NCBI RefSeq assembly: GCF_004331455.1
Contig: NZ_SJJR01000014.1
Coordinates: 1 to 64,000, forward strand
Length of the DNA: 64,000 bases
From: Micromonospora zingiberis
GTDB taxonomy: Bacteria; Actinomycetota; Actinomycetes; Mycobacteriales; Micromonosporaceae
Direction of reading: 5' to 3'
The notes under the pieces were generated by a model, which was not told where the DNA came from, ran no database searches, and was given only the letters and a program-made list of their open reading frames with translations. Shown piece by piece: positions 1-9,368 of the stretch; position 1 is the stretch's first letter; each line of letters begins with the position of its first letter. Position numbers and translations under genes: made by a program.

Positions 1-174
1 ATGACGCCGCCGGCGCCGAAGGCGTCCGCTGATCGGACGAGGGTCCCGATGTTGCCGGGGCTGGTGGGCCGGTCGAACACGACGGTGAGCATGGTCGGAC
101 CGACCGGGATACGGCGCAGGTCGTCCTCCGGCAGCGCGACCACGGCCAGCAGCTCCGGGACCGTGTCTGGAGCA
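1..174 (-). pseudogene. SpoU/TrmH-family RNA 2'-O-methyltransferase fragment
   Basis: Read leftwards, this stretch encodes about 57 residues ending at the window edge. They include DRPTSPGNIGTLVRSADAFG, the SpoU-fold signature that opens the SAM-binding knot domain, preceded by LLAVVALPEDDLRRIPVGP. Members methylate ribose 2'-OH in rRNA or tRNA and normally have about 100 or more residues before this motif. Here homology stops near position 174 and runs into unrelated sequence with no good start, so the N-terminus is missing. The C-terminal part lies outside the window. Because only one end is visible, I cannot exclude that the remainder is intact, but the missing front makes it a likely pseudogene. 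Confidence 0.6.
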
Positions 175-198
175 GGGGGAGGGCAGTGGCCTGCTGGC

Positions 199-300
199 CT
201 GACGCCAGAGCAACGTCGCCGTCGAGCGCGCATCGCCGCGCACGTGTCCTGGGCCAACACCGCCGACCGCGCCGCCCGGACCGCAGCAGGCACCAGAGCC
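199..300 (+). pseudogene. Fragment of a short conserved actinobacterial protein
   Basis: Frame 1 reads LTPEQRRRRARIAAHVSWAN followed by TADRAARTAAGTRA. This is the start of a small helical protein of unknown function, common in actinomycetes, that normally continues with an F/E/R-rich helix and a DPDG-type loop. Here it lacks a start codon in front of the conserved segment, and the similarity breaks off after the RA. It lies back to back with the methyltransferase fragment, so two truncated genes meet near position 180. Recognition of the family is from memory of its typical N-terminus. Confidence 0.45.
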
Positions 301-331
301 ATGTGCAGCATCGGTGCGCAGAGTTTCACGT

Positions 332-501
332 TCATGACCTTCTTACAATGAGTGATGGAACCTGATCGAATCGGCCTGACAGGGCGACGCCGGCGGTGTT
401 GATCAGCAGGCCGATCGCCGGATGATCGGCGAGGACCTGGCCGGCTACGCCGTTGACGGCCGCTCTGTCGGCGAGGTCTGCCGCGATCGCCTCGACCGCA
501 G
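332..501 (-). pseudogene. Short-chain dehydrogenase fragment
   Basis: Read leftwards, the frame gives AVEAIAADLADRAAV, then LLINTAGVALSGRFDQV, then an in-frame stop at 332-334. DLAD and the NxAG motif after a hydrophobic strand are the D-x-x-D and NNAG elements in the middle of the classical SDR Rossmann fold; the usual second Asn of NNAG is Thr here. The N-terminal TGxxxGxG region and the catalytic Tyr-x-x-x-Lys part are absent, leaving about 50 of roughly 250 residues. This is a third broken gene at the left edge. Confidence 0.55.
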
Positions 502-789
502 GCCGGCATGGGTGTCACGGATCCGGTCGGCAGCGGCGTGGACCACCAGGTATTCATCGCTCACCTCGGTGAAGTGCCACCGGAACGACCGGAGCGCGAG
601 GATCAGGCAAGGAATCGACTCTTTCCGACAACCCGGATGGTCGGCGCACGCGTAACATTTGATCTCCGCACCGCCCGGCATCAGGGCGCAGCACAAAGGA
701 CGGTGTCATCTGGGCGCCCCACGCTCCGAACAGCTTCGCGTCTGCGCAGGTGTCGCCCTGCGGCGGACCCCCGCCGAGGATGCGGGCTG
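502..789. other. Gap before the first SARP gene
   Basis: No gene is supported here. The forward frame of the SARP gene stays open from 508, but its residues do not resemble the family before GTG 790. A leftward open frame (445-696) with a CYACADHPGC Cys cluster overlaps the SDR fragment and is not convincing. The stretch probably holds the promoter of the gene starting at 790. Confidence 0.3.
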
Positions 790-3717
790 GTGACGGGGAA
801 TCACCACAACGCCGGTGTGCTGCGCTTCGAGGTGCTCGGTCCGGTGCGGGTCAGGCGGGATGGCATCGAGGTGGACCTGGGCCCGGCCCAGCAACACATG
901 GTGCTGGCCCTGCTGTTGGCCCGCGCAGGGCAGCCGGTGACGCTTGCCGAGTTCGTCGACCTGCTGTGGGGCGAACATCCACCGCCCACTGCCGTGAACG
1001 TGGTGCACCGGCATGTCGGCGCGGTGCGAAGGGTGCTGGAACCAGCACTTCCGCCGCGCTCCGCCGGCCGGGTAGTAGGCAGTGCCGGCGAGTATCGGCT
1101 GAGGGTGGCGGCCGACGAACTCGACCTGACGCGGTTTCGTGCCCTCGTCGCGCGCGGCCGCGATCTGGCGGCGCAGGGACGACTGGCGGACGGCCTTTCG
1201 CTAGCAGTGCAGGCACTGAACATGTGGCGAGGGCCCTGCGCCGACAGCCGCGAACTTCTGCGCAGCGACTATCCGGCTTTCACACTCGTGGACCGCGAGT
1301 GCGCGGAGGTGGCTCGCGAGGCGGCCGAAGCCGCCTTGTACGCCGGCGACGTCCATCCGGTGCTGGCTACGGTGCTCGCCATCGCCGACCTGTTCCCCCT
1401 CGACGAGGCGTTGCAGGCCCAGACGCTGCTGCTGCTCGAAGCGGACGGGCGACGCGCGGAAGCGGTCACCCGCTACGAACGCGTCCGGTCCTACTTGGCG
1501 GACGAACTCGGCACCGACCCGGATGACGAGTTGCGGCGGGCGTACGACGGGGTGCTGCGCCGTGGCAGCGCGGCGGTGCCCACGGGCAGGCTGACGGTCG
1601 GTATCCATGCCGAGGACGAGTCGGCCGCCTCCGGGCTGCGTCTGGCCGGCCTCATCCGCCCGGCGCAACTACCGGCGGACCTGCCGTTCTTCACCGGCCG
1701 CGACGAGCTGATCCGGCAGATGATGAACATGCTGCGGGTCCACCGGGACACGCGAACGGCCATGCCGCTGCTGGCCATCGACGGCATCCCGGGCAGCGGC
1801 AAGACCACCTGCGTGGTGCATCTGGCACATCAACTGGTCGACCTCTATCCGGACGGTCAGCTCTACATCGACCTGCAGGGTTTTCACCCCCGGGGGAAGG
1901 CCGTCGAACCGCTGGACGTGCTGGGCTGCTTCCTCGGCTCGATAGGGGTGCCCGAGAAGAACCTTCCCCACTCGCTCGATGCTCGGCTCGGCATGGCCCG
2001 CAGTTATCTGGCGGGGCGGCGGGTGCTGATCGTGTTGGACAACGCGCGCGACACCGAACAGGTGCGACCGTTGTTGCCTGGTTCCGCTGATTGTCTCGTG
2101 CTGGTGACGAGCCGGAACCGGCTGGACGGTCTCGCCACGGCGTACGGTGCGCATCTGGTCAGCATGGATGTGCTCTCGCCCGGCGAAGCGCGTAGCTTCC
2201 TGCTCTCCTGCATCGGTGCGGTGGTGACCGTGGGCGACGACGTGACACCGAACGACATCGTCGAACAGAGCGGGCAGCTCCCACCGATCCTGGATGAGAT
2301 CGCCGAACTGTGCGGGCGGTTGCCCCTGGCCCTGGCTCTGGTGGCGGGACGCGCTCTGGAGCACCCGGATCGCGGGCTGACGGACATCGCCCGGGAACTG
2401 CGCGCAGCCCAGGGCACGCTCGACGGATTCGCGGCGCACACGAACGAAACCGATCTGCGGGCCATCTTCTCCTGGTCGTACCAGCTGCTCAGTGCGCCGG
2501 CCGCGCAGTTGTTCCGGCTGCTGTCGCTGCGCGCCGGGCGGGAGATCAGCCTGCCGGCGATCGCGAGCCTCGTTGGCCTGCCGATGCGGCAGTGCCGCGA
2601 CCTGGTCGGTGAACTGGTCCGCACCAGCCTGTTGAGCCAGCGGGGCCCCGGCCGGTACGGCTCGCACGACCTCATCCGCTCCTACGCGCGGGAGTTGTGC
2701 CACGAGTTCGACGCCGAGCCGGTACGCCGGGCCGCGCTCCGACGGCTCCATCAGCATTACCGCCTGAGCGCGTACCGGGCCAGCGGGTTCGTCACGCCGT
2801 ATGCGCGGACGTTCACCATCGACCGGACCGATGGGGTGGTCGTCGCCGACCTCGCCGATGCCACCGACGCTATCCGTTGGCTCAGCACTGAGCGCAAAGT
2901 TCTTGAGGTCGTCATTCAGCGACTTGTCGATGCCGGGGAAACCGGACCGGCCTGGCAGTTGGCACTCGCGGTGTGGGATTTCCTCGAGACCTACGGCTGG
3001 TGGCATGACTGGACCGACACGCTGAGCAGATGCCTGGCCGCCGCGGACGCCGCCGGTGACCGACTGGGCGGAATTCAGGTCCGTCGCGGGCTGGCCGGTG
3101 CGCTGCGGGCCCTCGAGGATCACGACCAGGCGCAGCGCCATCTGATTGATGCCCTCGAACTGGCCGTCGCCGCGAACGACGTCGCTGAGCAGGCCGCGAG
3201 CCACCGTGACCTCGGGCAGGTCACCGCGGCACGCGGCGACAGCCAAGCAGCCATCGACCACTATGGGCAGAGCCTGCGGTTGTCCGAATCGCTCGGCGAC
3301 GAAACCTACCGGGGCATGATCCTCAGCCACCTGGCGCAGGCGTGGGCCGAGTTGGGGGCGCACCAGCGCAGCGCCGAGCTGGTCGAGCAGGCTCGCCTAC
3401 TGCTCGAGGAGTGCGGTGACCTGGTCAGTCTCGGCAGATGCCAGGAAATCCTGGCGGCGTCACAGCTCAGGCAGGGCGATCCGAGAAGCGCGCTGACCCA
3501 CCTGGCCAATGCCCTGGAGCTGTACCGTAAGTCCCACTCGCGGGTGTTCGTGGTCGACTGCCTGATCAGGACTGGTGATGTCGCGGTGGCGTTGGGGGAC
3601 CACACCACCGCCCGGGACGCATGGGAAGAAGCCGGTGCCGTGCTCCGGGACACCGGCCTTCTCCGGCTGGGCGAGCTGCGCGACCGGCTGTCCCGCCTGG
3701 CGCAGGCCGACGCCTGA
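790..3717 (+). CDS. SARP/AfsR-type transcriptional regulator with NB-ARC and TPRs
   Basis: Predicted cytoplasmic transcription activator of the SARP/AfsR class, 975 aa. Order of parts: winged-helix DNA-binding domain (about residues 10-100), bacterial transcriptional activation domain (about 105-255), NTPase with Walker A GIPGSGKTT starting at residue 332 and Walker B LIVLDNARD ending near 419, then TPR-like helices from about 740 to the end. The frame is open upstream to 508. I chose GTG 790 because the first conserved strand (VLRFEVLGP) follows directly, a GAGG lies about 10 bases before it, and the paralogue at 3729-6611 starts at the same point. Its stop is 11 bp from that convergent paralogue. 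The gene lies beside, but points away from, the secretion locus, so control of that locus is only a guess. Confidence 0.9.
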   Translation: MTGNHHNAGVLRFEVLGPVRVRRDGIEVDLGPAQQHMVLALLLARAGQPVTLAEFVDLLWGEHPPPTAVNVVHRHVGAVRRVLEPALPPRSAGRVVGSAGEYRLRVAADELDLTRFRALVARGRDLAAQGRLADGLSLAVQALNMWRGPCADSRELLRSDYPAFTLVDRECAEVAREAAEAALYAGDVHPVLATVLAIADLFPLDEALQAQTLLLLEADGRRAEAVTRYERVRSYLADELGTDPDDELRRAYDGVLRRGSAAVPTGRLTVGIHAEDESAASGLRLAGLIRPAQLPADLPFFTGRDELIRQMMNMLRVHRDTRTAMPLLAIDGIPGSGKTTCVVHLAHQLVDLYPDGQLYIDLQGFHPRGKAVEPLDVLGCFLGSIGVPEKNLPHSLDARLGMARSYLAGRRVLIVLDNARDTEQVRPLLPGSADCLVLVTSRNRLDGLATAYGAHLVSMDVLSPGEARSFLLSCIGAVVTVGDDVTPNDIVEQSGQLPPILDEIAELCGRLPLALALVAGRALEHPDRGLTDIARELRAAQGTLDGFAAHTNETDLRAIFSWSYQLLSAPAAQLFRLLSLRAGREISLPAIASLVGLPMRQCRDLVGELVRTSLLSQRGPGRYGSHDLIRSYARELCHEFDAEPVRRAALRRLHQHYRLSAYRASGFVTPYARTFTIDRTDGVVVADLADATDAIRWLSTERKVLEVVIQRLVDAGETGPAWQLALAVWDFLETYGWWHDWTDTLSRCLAAADAAGDRLGGIQVRRGLAGALRALEDHDQAQRHLIDALELAVAANDVAEQAASHRDLGQVTAARGDSQAAIDHYGQSLRLSESLGDETYRGMILSHLAQAWAELGAHQRSAELVEQARLLLEECGDLVSLGRCQEILAASQLRQGDPRSALTHLANALELYRKSHSRVFVVDCLIRTGDVAVALGDHTTARDAWEEAGAVLRDTGLLRLGELRDRLSRLAQADA

Positions 3718-3728
3718 GCTCTCGCCGG

Positions 3729-6611
3729 TTACGCCGCCCGATCGAGCGCGGCCAACCGCCGGCGAGCGTCGTCGGCCAACGGAAGGGCCGCTTCGGCCAG
3801 GATGGTGAGAACCTCTTCCCAGGCGTCCCGGGCGGTGACCCGGTCACCGAATCGCTGTGCCGTGGCACCGAAATGCAGATAGCACTCGGCCATGCTCGTC
3901 CGCGAACCGGCATTGCCGAACGAATCAATCGCCAGCCGGTAATGGCGTACCGACTCGTCGTAGTTCCCCTGAGCCTGCGAGACGTCCGCCAAGGTCAGGT
4001 AGCACTCCCCGCGACCGAGCGCATCGCCGATCCGGTCGCACATCGCCAAGGCCTCGTGGGCCAGCACGGTGGCCAGTTCATGACTGCCGGACCGGGCATG
4101 TGCACCGGCGAGGCAGTACAGGGCGGTGGCGTGCTGGGACACGTCGGCAACCGATTCGAAGATGCGTACCGCCTGCTCGAAGTGTCCGATCGCGGCGGAA
4201 CGTTCCTGCAGCACGAGATAGACCTGCCCCAGATTACGATGGACCAGCGCCTGTTCGCGGCCGGCGCCCCGCTCGGTGAATAGTCGGAGCGCATCCGTGA
4301 GCAGGCCGATGGCCTCCTCCCGGTCGCCGAGGGTGTGCACCGCACCCGCCAGGCTGCGGCGGATGTGCGCCTCGCCGAGGGTGTCACCGGCCTTGACGGT
4401 GGCCTGCAGACAGCTCCGGGTGATCGTCACCCAGTCGTGCCACCAGCCCTCGTGCTGAAAGAACACCTGCATGTTCAGCGCCAGTTGCCAGGCGATCTCG
4501 CTTTCGCCGTCGTCGATCGCCCCCTGAATCAACGACTTGAGTACGTGGCGCTCCGCGGTGAACCACGCCGTGGCCTCGGCGAAGCCCGACAACTCGACAA
4601 TGGTCACTCCGCTCATCGGCTTCGGAGGCGGCACCGAAAGGGCAGGGGCGAGCCGGCCGAAACTTGCCCGGTGGGCAGACTGCCGGTAGTGGTCCGCCAG
4701 CCGGCCCAGCGCCTGCTGGCGGACCGCTTCCGGTTCGGACTCCAGGCTCAGCTCGTGAGCGTACGCGCGAATGAGGTCGTGAGTGCGGTAGCGCCCTGCC
4801 ACATGTTCCACGAGCAGCCGGGTGCGGACTAGCTCCCCGAGCAGGCCCCGGGTTTCCTGTGTGGAGGCACCGAGCAGGCTGGCGACAGCCGGCATGGCGA
4901 TGTCCGGCCCGCGATGCAGCGGCAGCAGCCGGAACAGGTGCATGGCGCGTGGGCTGAGCAACCGGTACGACCAGGAGAAGACCGCGCGTACCTGATTCTC
5001 CAGGTCGTCGCTTGTGAAGACATCGAGGTTGTTGCCCGCATGCCGCAGCTCCCGGGCGATGTCCGGCAGCGGATTGCCGGGATAGGTCATCGCGCGGGCG
5101 GCGACCACGGCCAAGGCCAGCGGAAGGCCGCCGCACCGCTGCGCGATCTGGTCCATGGCGTCCCGCTCGGCGAGCGCCTCGGCGGCACCCATTCGTGCGG
5201 TGACCAGTTCCCGGGACTGCTCGATCGAGAGCATGTCAAGCGTGATCAGGTCTGCGCCGAATCCGGTCGCCAGGGCGGTCAGCCGCCTGCGGCTGGTCAC
5301 CAGGACGACGCAGCCAGGTGCTCCCGGCAGCAGGGGTCGAACCTGCTCCGCGTCCCGCACGTTGTCCACCACGACCAATACCCGCCGGCCGGCGAGGGCA
5401 CTGCGATAGAGCCCGCTTCGTGCCTGCATCTCGGTGGGGATCTCGGAGTCGGGTAGACCGAACGCGTTGAGGAAGCCTTGTAGCGCGTCACTCGGATCCA
5501 GGGCACCGTTCGGATCGAAGCCACGCATGTCGACATAGAGTTGGCCGTCCGGGTATCCGGCCGCGAGTTGATGAGCGAGGTGCACCGCAAACGTCGTCTT
5601 GCCGATGCCCGGCAGGCCGTCGATGGCCAGGATCGGCATGGTGGCGCGGGCACTGGCGTTTCCCTCGATGGCGCTCGCGGCGCGTCGCAGCGCCGTGCCC
5701 CGTCCGATGAACTGCGGCAGATCGTGCGGCAGTTGGGCGGGCAGCGGGGAACGGTCCGTTCGGGCACCAGCAGGCACGCCATCGTGCCGATGCGGCATGG
5801 TGGCCTGCGGGCTGGTACCCGCCACGGCTCGCGTCCCGTTCGCCCGCAGCACCGATGTGTACGCCTGGCGAAGCTGTTCGCCGGGACCGACCTCAAGGTC
5901 ATCAGCTAAGCGACGGCAGATGTCCTGGTAGACGGCGATCGCCTCGGCCTGCTTGCCGTCGGCCGAGAGGGTAGCGAGCAACTGGGCATGCAACGCCTCG
6001 TCCAACGGGAAAAGCTCGGCGGCCCGCCGTAGGGCCGGTAGGACGGACCGGACCGCACAGCCGCGCTGTGCCAGGTCAGCGGTTCTGCGGACGAGGTCCA
6101 CGCATTCACGGTCCACCAAGCCGAAGACCGGAGGCTGCTGCGATTGCAGCTCCGGGATGCTTCCGCAGGGACCCCTCCACAAGGGCAACGCCGTCACGTA
6201 GTGTGACAACGCTTCGTCTGTGCGTCCGGCGTGTTCGGCGGCAATCCCACGCTCCCGCAGAGCCCGGAACCTCAGCAGGTCGAGCTGCTCGGCGTCGGCC
6301 AGCAACCGATATCCGACTGGGTCGCTCACGATCCATCGACTGGCTGATCGTGATGCGAAATCGGGCTCCAGAAGCCGCCGCAGCCCACCGATGTGTCGCT
6401 GCACCACGTTCACCGCGCTGCTGGGCGGTTGTTCCCACAGTGCGTCCACGATCTCGCCTACCGGTACCACCCGGTCCACATGGGCGAGTAGCAGCGCTAG
6501 GACGAGCCGTTGCTGGCGGGGCCCCAGATCCAGCTCCACACCGGAGCGCCGGATCCGCAGCGGGCCCATCACCTCGAGCCACAAGTCACCGTTGCCGCCA
6601 CCTGCGGTCAT
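3729..6611 (-). CDS. Second SARP/AfsR-type regulator, paralogue of the first
   Basis: A 960-aa protein with the same architecture as the convergent gene at 790-3717. It has an N-terminal winged helix (LWLEVMGPLRIRRSG onwards), an activation domain, an NTPase with Walker A GLPGIGKTT near residue 330 and Walker B VLVVVDNVRD, and C-terminal TPR-like repeats. The family binds promoter repeats through the winged helix and switches with nucleotide binding. The two proteins align along their full length, including LVLALLLA, AVNVVxRH and the TTFAVHLAHQL-like segment, so they arose by duplication. The start at ATG 6611 puts the family's first strand at residue 10. The gene faces left, away from the ECF sigma gene. 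Confidence 0.9.
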   Translation of the reverse strand: MTAGGGNGDLWLEVMGPLRIRRSGVELDLGPRQQRLVLALLLAHVDRVVPVGEIVDALWEQPPSSAVNVVQRHIGGLRRLLEPDFASRSASRWIVSDPVGYRLLADAEQLDLLRFRALRERGIAAEHAGRTDEALSHYVTALPLWRGPCGSIPELQSQQPPVFGLVDRECVDLVRRTADLAQRGCAVRSVLPALRRAAELFPLDEALHAQLLATLSADGKQAEAIAVYQDICRRLADDLEVGPGEQLRQAYTSVLRANGTRAVAGTSPQATMPHRHDGVPAGARTDRSPLPAQLPHDLPQFIGRGTALRRAASAIEGNASARATMPILAIDGLPGIGKTTFAVHLAHQLAAGYPDGQLYVDMRGFDPNGALDPSDALQGFLNAFGLPDSEIPTEMQARSGLYRSALAGRRVLVVVDNVRDAEQVRPLLPGAPGCVVLVTSRRRLTALATGFGADLITLDMLSIEQSRELVTARMGAAEALAERDAMDQIAQRCGGLPLALAVVAARAMTYPGNPLPDIARELRHAGNNLDVFTSDDLENQVRAVFSWSYRLLSPRAMHLFRLLPLHRGPDIAMPAVASLLGASTQETRGLLGELVRTRLLVEHVAGRYRTHDLIRAYAHELSLESEPEAVRQQALGRLADHYRQSAHRASFGRLAPALSVPPPKPMSGVTIVELSGFAEATAWFTAERHVLKSLIQGAIDDGESEIAWQLALNMQVFFQHEGWWHDWVTITRSCLQATVKAGDTLGEAHIRRSLAGAVHTLGDREEAIGLLTDALRLFTERGAGREQALVHRNLGQVYLVLQERSAAIGHFEQAVRIFESVADVSQHATALYCLAGAHARSGSHELATVLAHEALAMCDRIGDALGRGECYLTLADVSQAQGNYDESVRHYRLAIDSFGNAGSRTSMAECYLHFGATAQRFGDRVTARDAWEEVLTILAEAALPLADDARRRLAALDRAA

Positions 6612-6821
6612 CGACTCTCCCCACCCACGAGCATTCCACCAACCGTGACACCCCAGCCTCGGCTGTGGTTACGGATGGTGTAGCACCCCTACCTCACTGG
6701 AGGTGCGAATGAGCACATCAGTGGGAGGGTAGCCCGAGCGATGAAACCGGCCGGGAGAATGTCCGGCTACTGGTATCACCTCTGCACAGGCAGTGAGGGA
6801 AGCACGTACGTCGTTACGGCA

Positions 6822-7340
6822 TTAGCCCTCGACCACAGCCGCGCGTAGCGCGCGTAGCGCGTAGTGCAGCCGAGAGCGAACCGTGCCGACCGGGATCCCC
6901 AGATCGACGGCGACCTCGTCGACCGTGCGATCGCGGTAGTAGATCTCGTGCAGTACCCGGCGGTGGGCCATGGTGAGCTGCTCGACCGCGTGGCGCAGTG
7001 CCTGGTGCGCGATGGCTGTGTCGGCGGTCTCGTCGCCGGTCGCGCCGTAGTCCAGATCGCCGTCGGCGGCGACCTCGACCGGGCGGACCTGCCGCCGCCG
7101 CGCCTCGTCGATGACCAACCGCCGGGCGACGGTGAACAGCCAGCGACGGCTTCTGCCATCGCTGTCGGGTGGCAGCGAGTCGAGATTGCGCCACGCGCGG
7201 ACCAGCGTCTCCTGCACCAGGTCGTCGGCGGTCTGTGGGTTACCCATGGTCAACCCGCGGACGAACCGGGTAAGTGGCGAGCCGTGCTCGGCGAGCAGCT
7301 CACGTATGCGGATGTCGGTCTCGGTGGCCGTGCCGGTCAC
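6822..7340 (-). CDS. ECF-type RNA polymerase sigma factor
   Basis: A 172-aa group 4 (ECF) sigma factor that directs RNA polymerase to a specific promoter set. Region 2 is seen as ADDLVQETLVRAWRNLDSLP (about residues 38-57), followed by the RRWLFTVARRLVIDEARRR helix. Region 4 holds the DNA-binding helix-turn-helix VDEVAVDLGIPVGTVRSRLH near residues 138-157. Start is GTG 7340; the length is normal for the family. No anti-sigma gene is adjacent: the next gene upstream (7492-9192) is a membrane lectin-type protein without a zinc-type anti-sigma motif. Two direct copies of a 9-mer lie just upstream and may be part of its promoter. Confidence 0.88.
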   Translation of the reverse strand: MTGTATETDIRIRELLAEHGSPLTRFVRGLTMGNPQTADDLVQETLVRAWRNLDSLPPDSDGRSRRWLFTVARRLVIDEARRRQVRPVEVAADGDLDYGATGDETADTAIAHQALRHAVEQLTMAHRRVLHEIYYRDRTVDEVAVDLGIPVGTVRSRLHYALRALRAAVVEG

Positions 7341-7406
7341 TGCGTGGTCCCATCGCTCGGGCGTTGCGGCTGTCGTGCCCGACGCTAGGAACGCCCGCTG
7401 ACGTGC

Positions 7407-7447
7407 TTGTGACGTTTGACCAGGATCCGCTTACCCGGTTGTGACGT
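7407..7447 (-). promoter_or_regulatory. Direct repeat in the upstream region of the sigma gene
   Basis: The 9-mer ttgtgacgt occurs at 7407-7415 and again at 7439-7447, 32 bp apart. On the coding strand of the sigma gene this reads ACGTCACAA, which resembles the GTCACA-type -35 elements of some ECF promoters. An autoregulated promoter is possible. No clear -10 element at canonical spacing was found, so the role is uncertain. Confidence 0.3.
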
Positions 7448-7491
7448 GCCACTGAGGCGTGGCGTCGCAGGCGCTTCAGTACCCCGCTCCG

Positions 7492-9192
7492 TCAGGAGCC
7501 GGTGGCGGTCTGCCACAACGTGCGGCCCCGGATACTGATGCTGAGGTTGCCGTCCCCGCCGAGCGTCAGGGTGGCTCCGTCGTTACCCGGGGTGCCGGAA
7601 CTCCAGATGGTGCTGCCGTCGGACGCGTAGAGGACGAGGTTGCCGTCCGCTTGGAACACCAGCTCACGAACGTTCCGTCCGGTGGAGCCGCTGGCCCATA
7701 CCGATCGGCCACGATCACGCAGCACCACCTCGCCGTTGTCGGTCACAGCGAGGCTCAGCCGGTCGGTGGACCAATGTTGACCGGGGCGCAGTACGGCGGT
7801 GGCGACGATGAGCCGGGTCTGACCGGCCGCCACGGCGGTCGAGCGGGAGACGGACGGGACCGCCGCCGACGGCGTGTTCGCGGGCGGAGAGGGCGGCTCC
7901 GGTGAGGTGGAGGGACGGGGTGCTGCCGACCTTTCCGTCGAGCTGATGTCCGGCTTCGGCGCTCTGGCAGAGACCGGCGGGCTGGTCCCGCTGGGCGGTG
8001 CCGCAGGGGTGGCCTCGGCACCGCCCAGGTCCGCCGGCGATACAGCGGTCGGCGTTGAGCCGGCGCCGGAGCCGGCAACGATCCAGGTCGCGCCCACCGC
8101 GCCCAGCAGCGCAAGCGCCGCCAGCGTCGCGATCGTGCGTCGCGTCCGCCCGGACCACCGCCGTGGCACGTCCAACGCGGCTGGCGGCACCGGCGGTGGC
8201 CGGTACAACGCGCAGAGCGCCCGGTGCATCGCCACCGTTCCTACCGTGGGCGGGTGGTAGGCACGGTCCCGGATGTGCGCGAGCAGCGGCGGGTGGGGTT
8301 CGTGTCGGCGCTCGCGAATGGGTTGGCCAGCAGTGGCGGGCCAGATCCAGGTGCCGTCGGTGCGATAGGTCAGCTCGGCACGCGCGCCGTAGGCGTCCTT
8401 GATGAGGCGCAGCGGCCGGCCGGCGTCGAGGTAGGCGGCCACGCGGGCCGCGTCGGCCGGACCAGGTCCGGCGGAGACCACGTCTGGTACGAGTCGTGGC
8501 ACTTCCGCCGGTGCAACGCTCCACAGCAGGGCGGAGTATTCGAGGGCACGCTGCTGATACGCCGGTAGCGTGTCCTCGTCGACGAATGCCTCCACCTGCG
8601 GATCGCGCTCGCCGTGCGCGGTGAGCGTCGCCTGCAGGCCGGCGGCCGCCGTGATCAGCCTCGCCTCGTCGCGTGCCTGCACCAGATACAGCCGCCGGGC
8701 CGGCCCCTGCGGCGTATCGTCTGCCGGATATCGCCACGATCGCCACAACGCGTAGGCCTGCGGATTGTTCGCACACCACACCACTGCGGCGGTGTCCACC
8801 GCGTCCGGTCCGCCGGGAACGGCGGGTCGGACGGACAGATCCATCCGGAAGGGAATGTCATCGCCGTGTTCGGCCAGGACGTCGGGCCCGGTCGGCGCCA
8901 AGCCGTAGGCAGGCGCCACGGCATGGGCGACCCGGCCGATGGCGGCCACCATTCGGGTGTCCTCGCCTGCCGCGCCGAGAGCGGCTGCCAGCAGGGTGGC
9001 CTCGTGATCGGTGACACCCACCTGGTGGGCCAGCGCGGCGAGGACGACTGCCTGGGCGGTCTCCACTGTCCGCCCATCGGCCAGCCACGTGCGGGACTGG
9101 GCGACGACCTCGTCCGGCAGCCGGCCGGCGAGTGACAGCAGCAGCCGATGCCACTGCGCCCGGCTGCTGCTGTTCTCGGCTGCTTCGCTCAT
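7492..9192 (-). CDS. Membrane protein: conserved N-domain, one TM helix, C-terminal bulb-lectin domain
   Basis: A 566-aa protein from ATG 9192 (the frame is open to 9279, but the paralogue at 35383 begins at the equivalent of 9192). Residues about 1-350 form a cytoplasmic domain of unknown function (HRLLLSLAGRLPDE, AAGED, YGLAP, ALWRSWRYP, DPQVEAF, YSALLWSVAP). A single TM helix follows (TIATLAALALLGAVGATWIV), then a Pro/Ser/Thr-rich linker, then a bulb-type lectin domain of about 110 residues with the sugar-binding pattern QADGNLVLY. The N-domain is paralogous to the whole protein at 35383-36531, and the lectin domain to the end of the protein at 36638-38314. The lectin would sit outside the cell, perhaps on glycans of the envelope. 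It opens the left arm of the secretion locus. Confidence 0.75.
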   Translation of the reverse strand: MSEAAENSSSRAQWHRLLLSLAGRLPDEVVAQSRTWLADGRTVETAQAVVLAALAHQVGVTDHEATLLAAALGAAGEDTRMVAAIGRVAHAVAPAYGLAPTGPDVLAEHGDDIPFRMDLSVRPAVPGGPDAVDTAAVVWCANNPQAYALWRSWRYPADDTPQGPARRLYLVQARDEARLITAAAGLQATLTAHGERDPQVEAFVDEDTLPAYQQRALEYSALLWSVAPAEVPRLVPDVVSAGPGPADAARVAAYLDAGRPLRLIKDAYGARAELTYRTDGTWIWPATAGQPIRERRHEPHPPLLAHIRDRAYHPPTVGTVAMHRALCALYRPPPVPPAALDVPRRWSGRTRRTIATLAALALLGAVGATWIVAGSGAGSTPTAVSPADLGGAEATPAAPPSGTSPPVSARAPKPDISSTERSAAPRPSTSPEPPSPPANTPSAAVPSVSRSTAVAAGQTRLIVATAVLRPGQHWSTDRLSLAVTDNGEVVLRDRGRSVWASGSTGRNVRELVFQADGNLVLYASDGSTIWSSGTPGNDGATLTLGGDGNLSISIRGRTLWQTATGS

Positions 9193-9368
9193 CTTGCTGA
9201 CCGGCCCCGTCTGTGGCTCGTACGGACAACCCGTCGTTGTCCTCGAGAGCAGAGACGCACGTCGGCGTTGGTCCTTCATCGCACGCCTTGCGGTTTCGCC
9301 AGGGTCGCCAGGCCGATCACCGAAAAGACCGTGGATCTGATCGCGAATGGGTGCGGTGTCCGGTGCGG

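Noticed and set aside
445-696. Leftward 83-codon open frame with a Cys cluster (CYACADHPGC)
   Set aside because: It overlaps the SDR fragment in another frame, has no clear ribosome site and its second half is Arg/Ser-rich like random high-GC antisense.
508-789. Upstream extension of the first SARP regulator
   Set aside because: The frame is open but residues before GTG 790 are not family-like, and the paralogue begins at the equivalent position.
1669-3363. Long leftward open frame opposite SARP 1
   Set aside because: It is antisense to a gene with clear domains; Gln/Arg/Pro-rich composition is typical of high-GC shadow frames.
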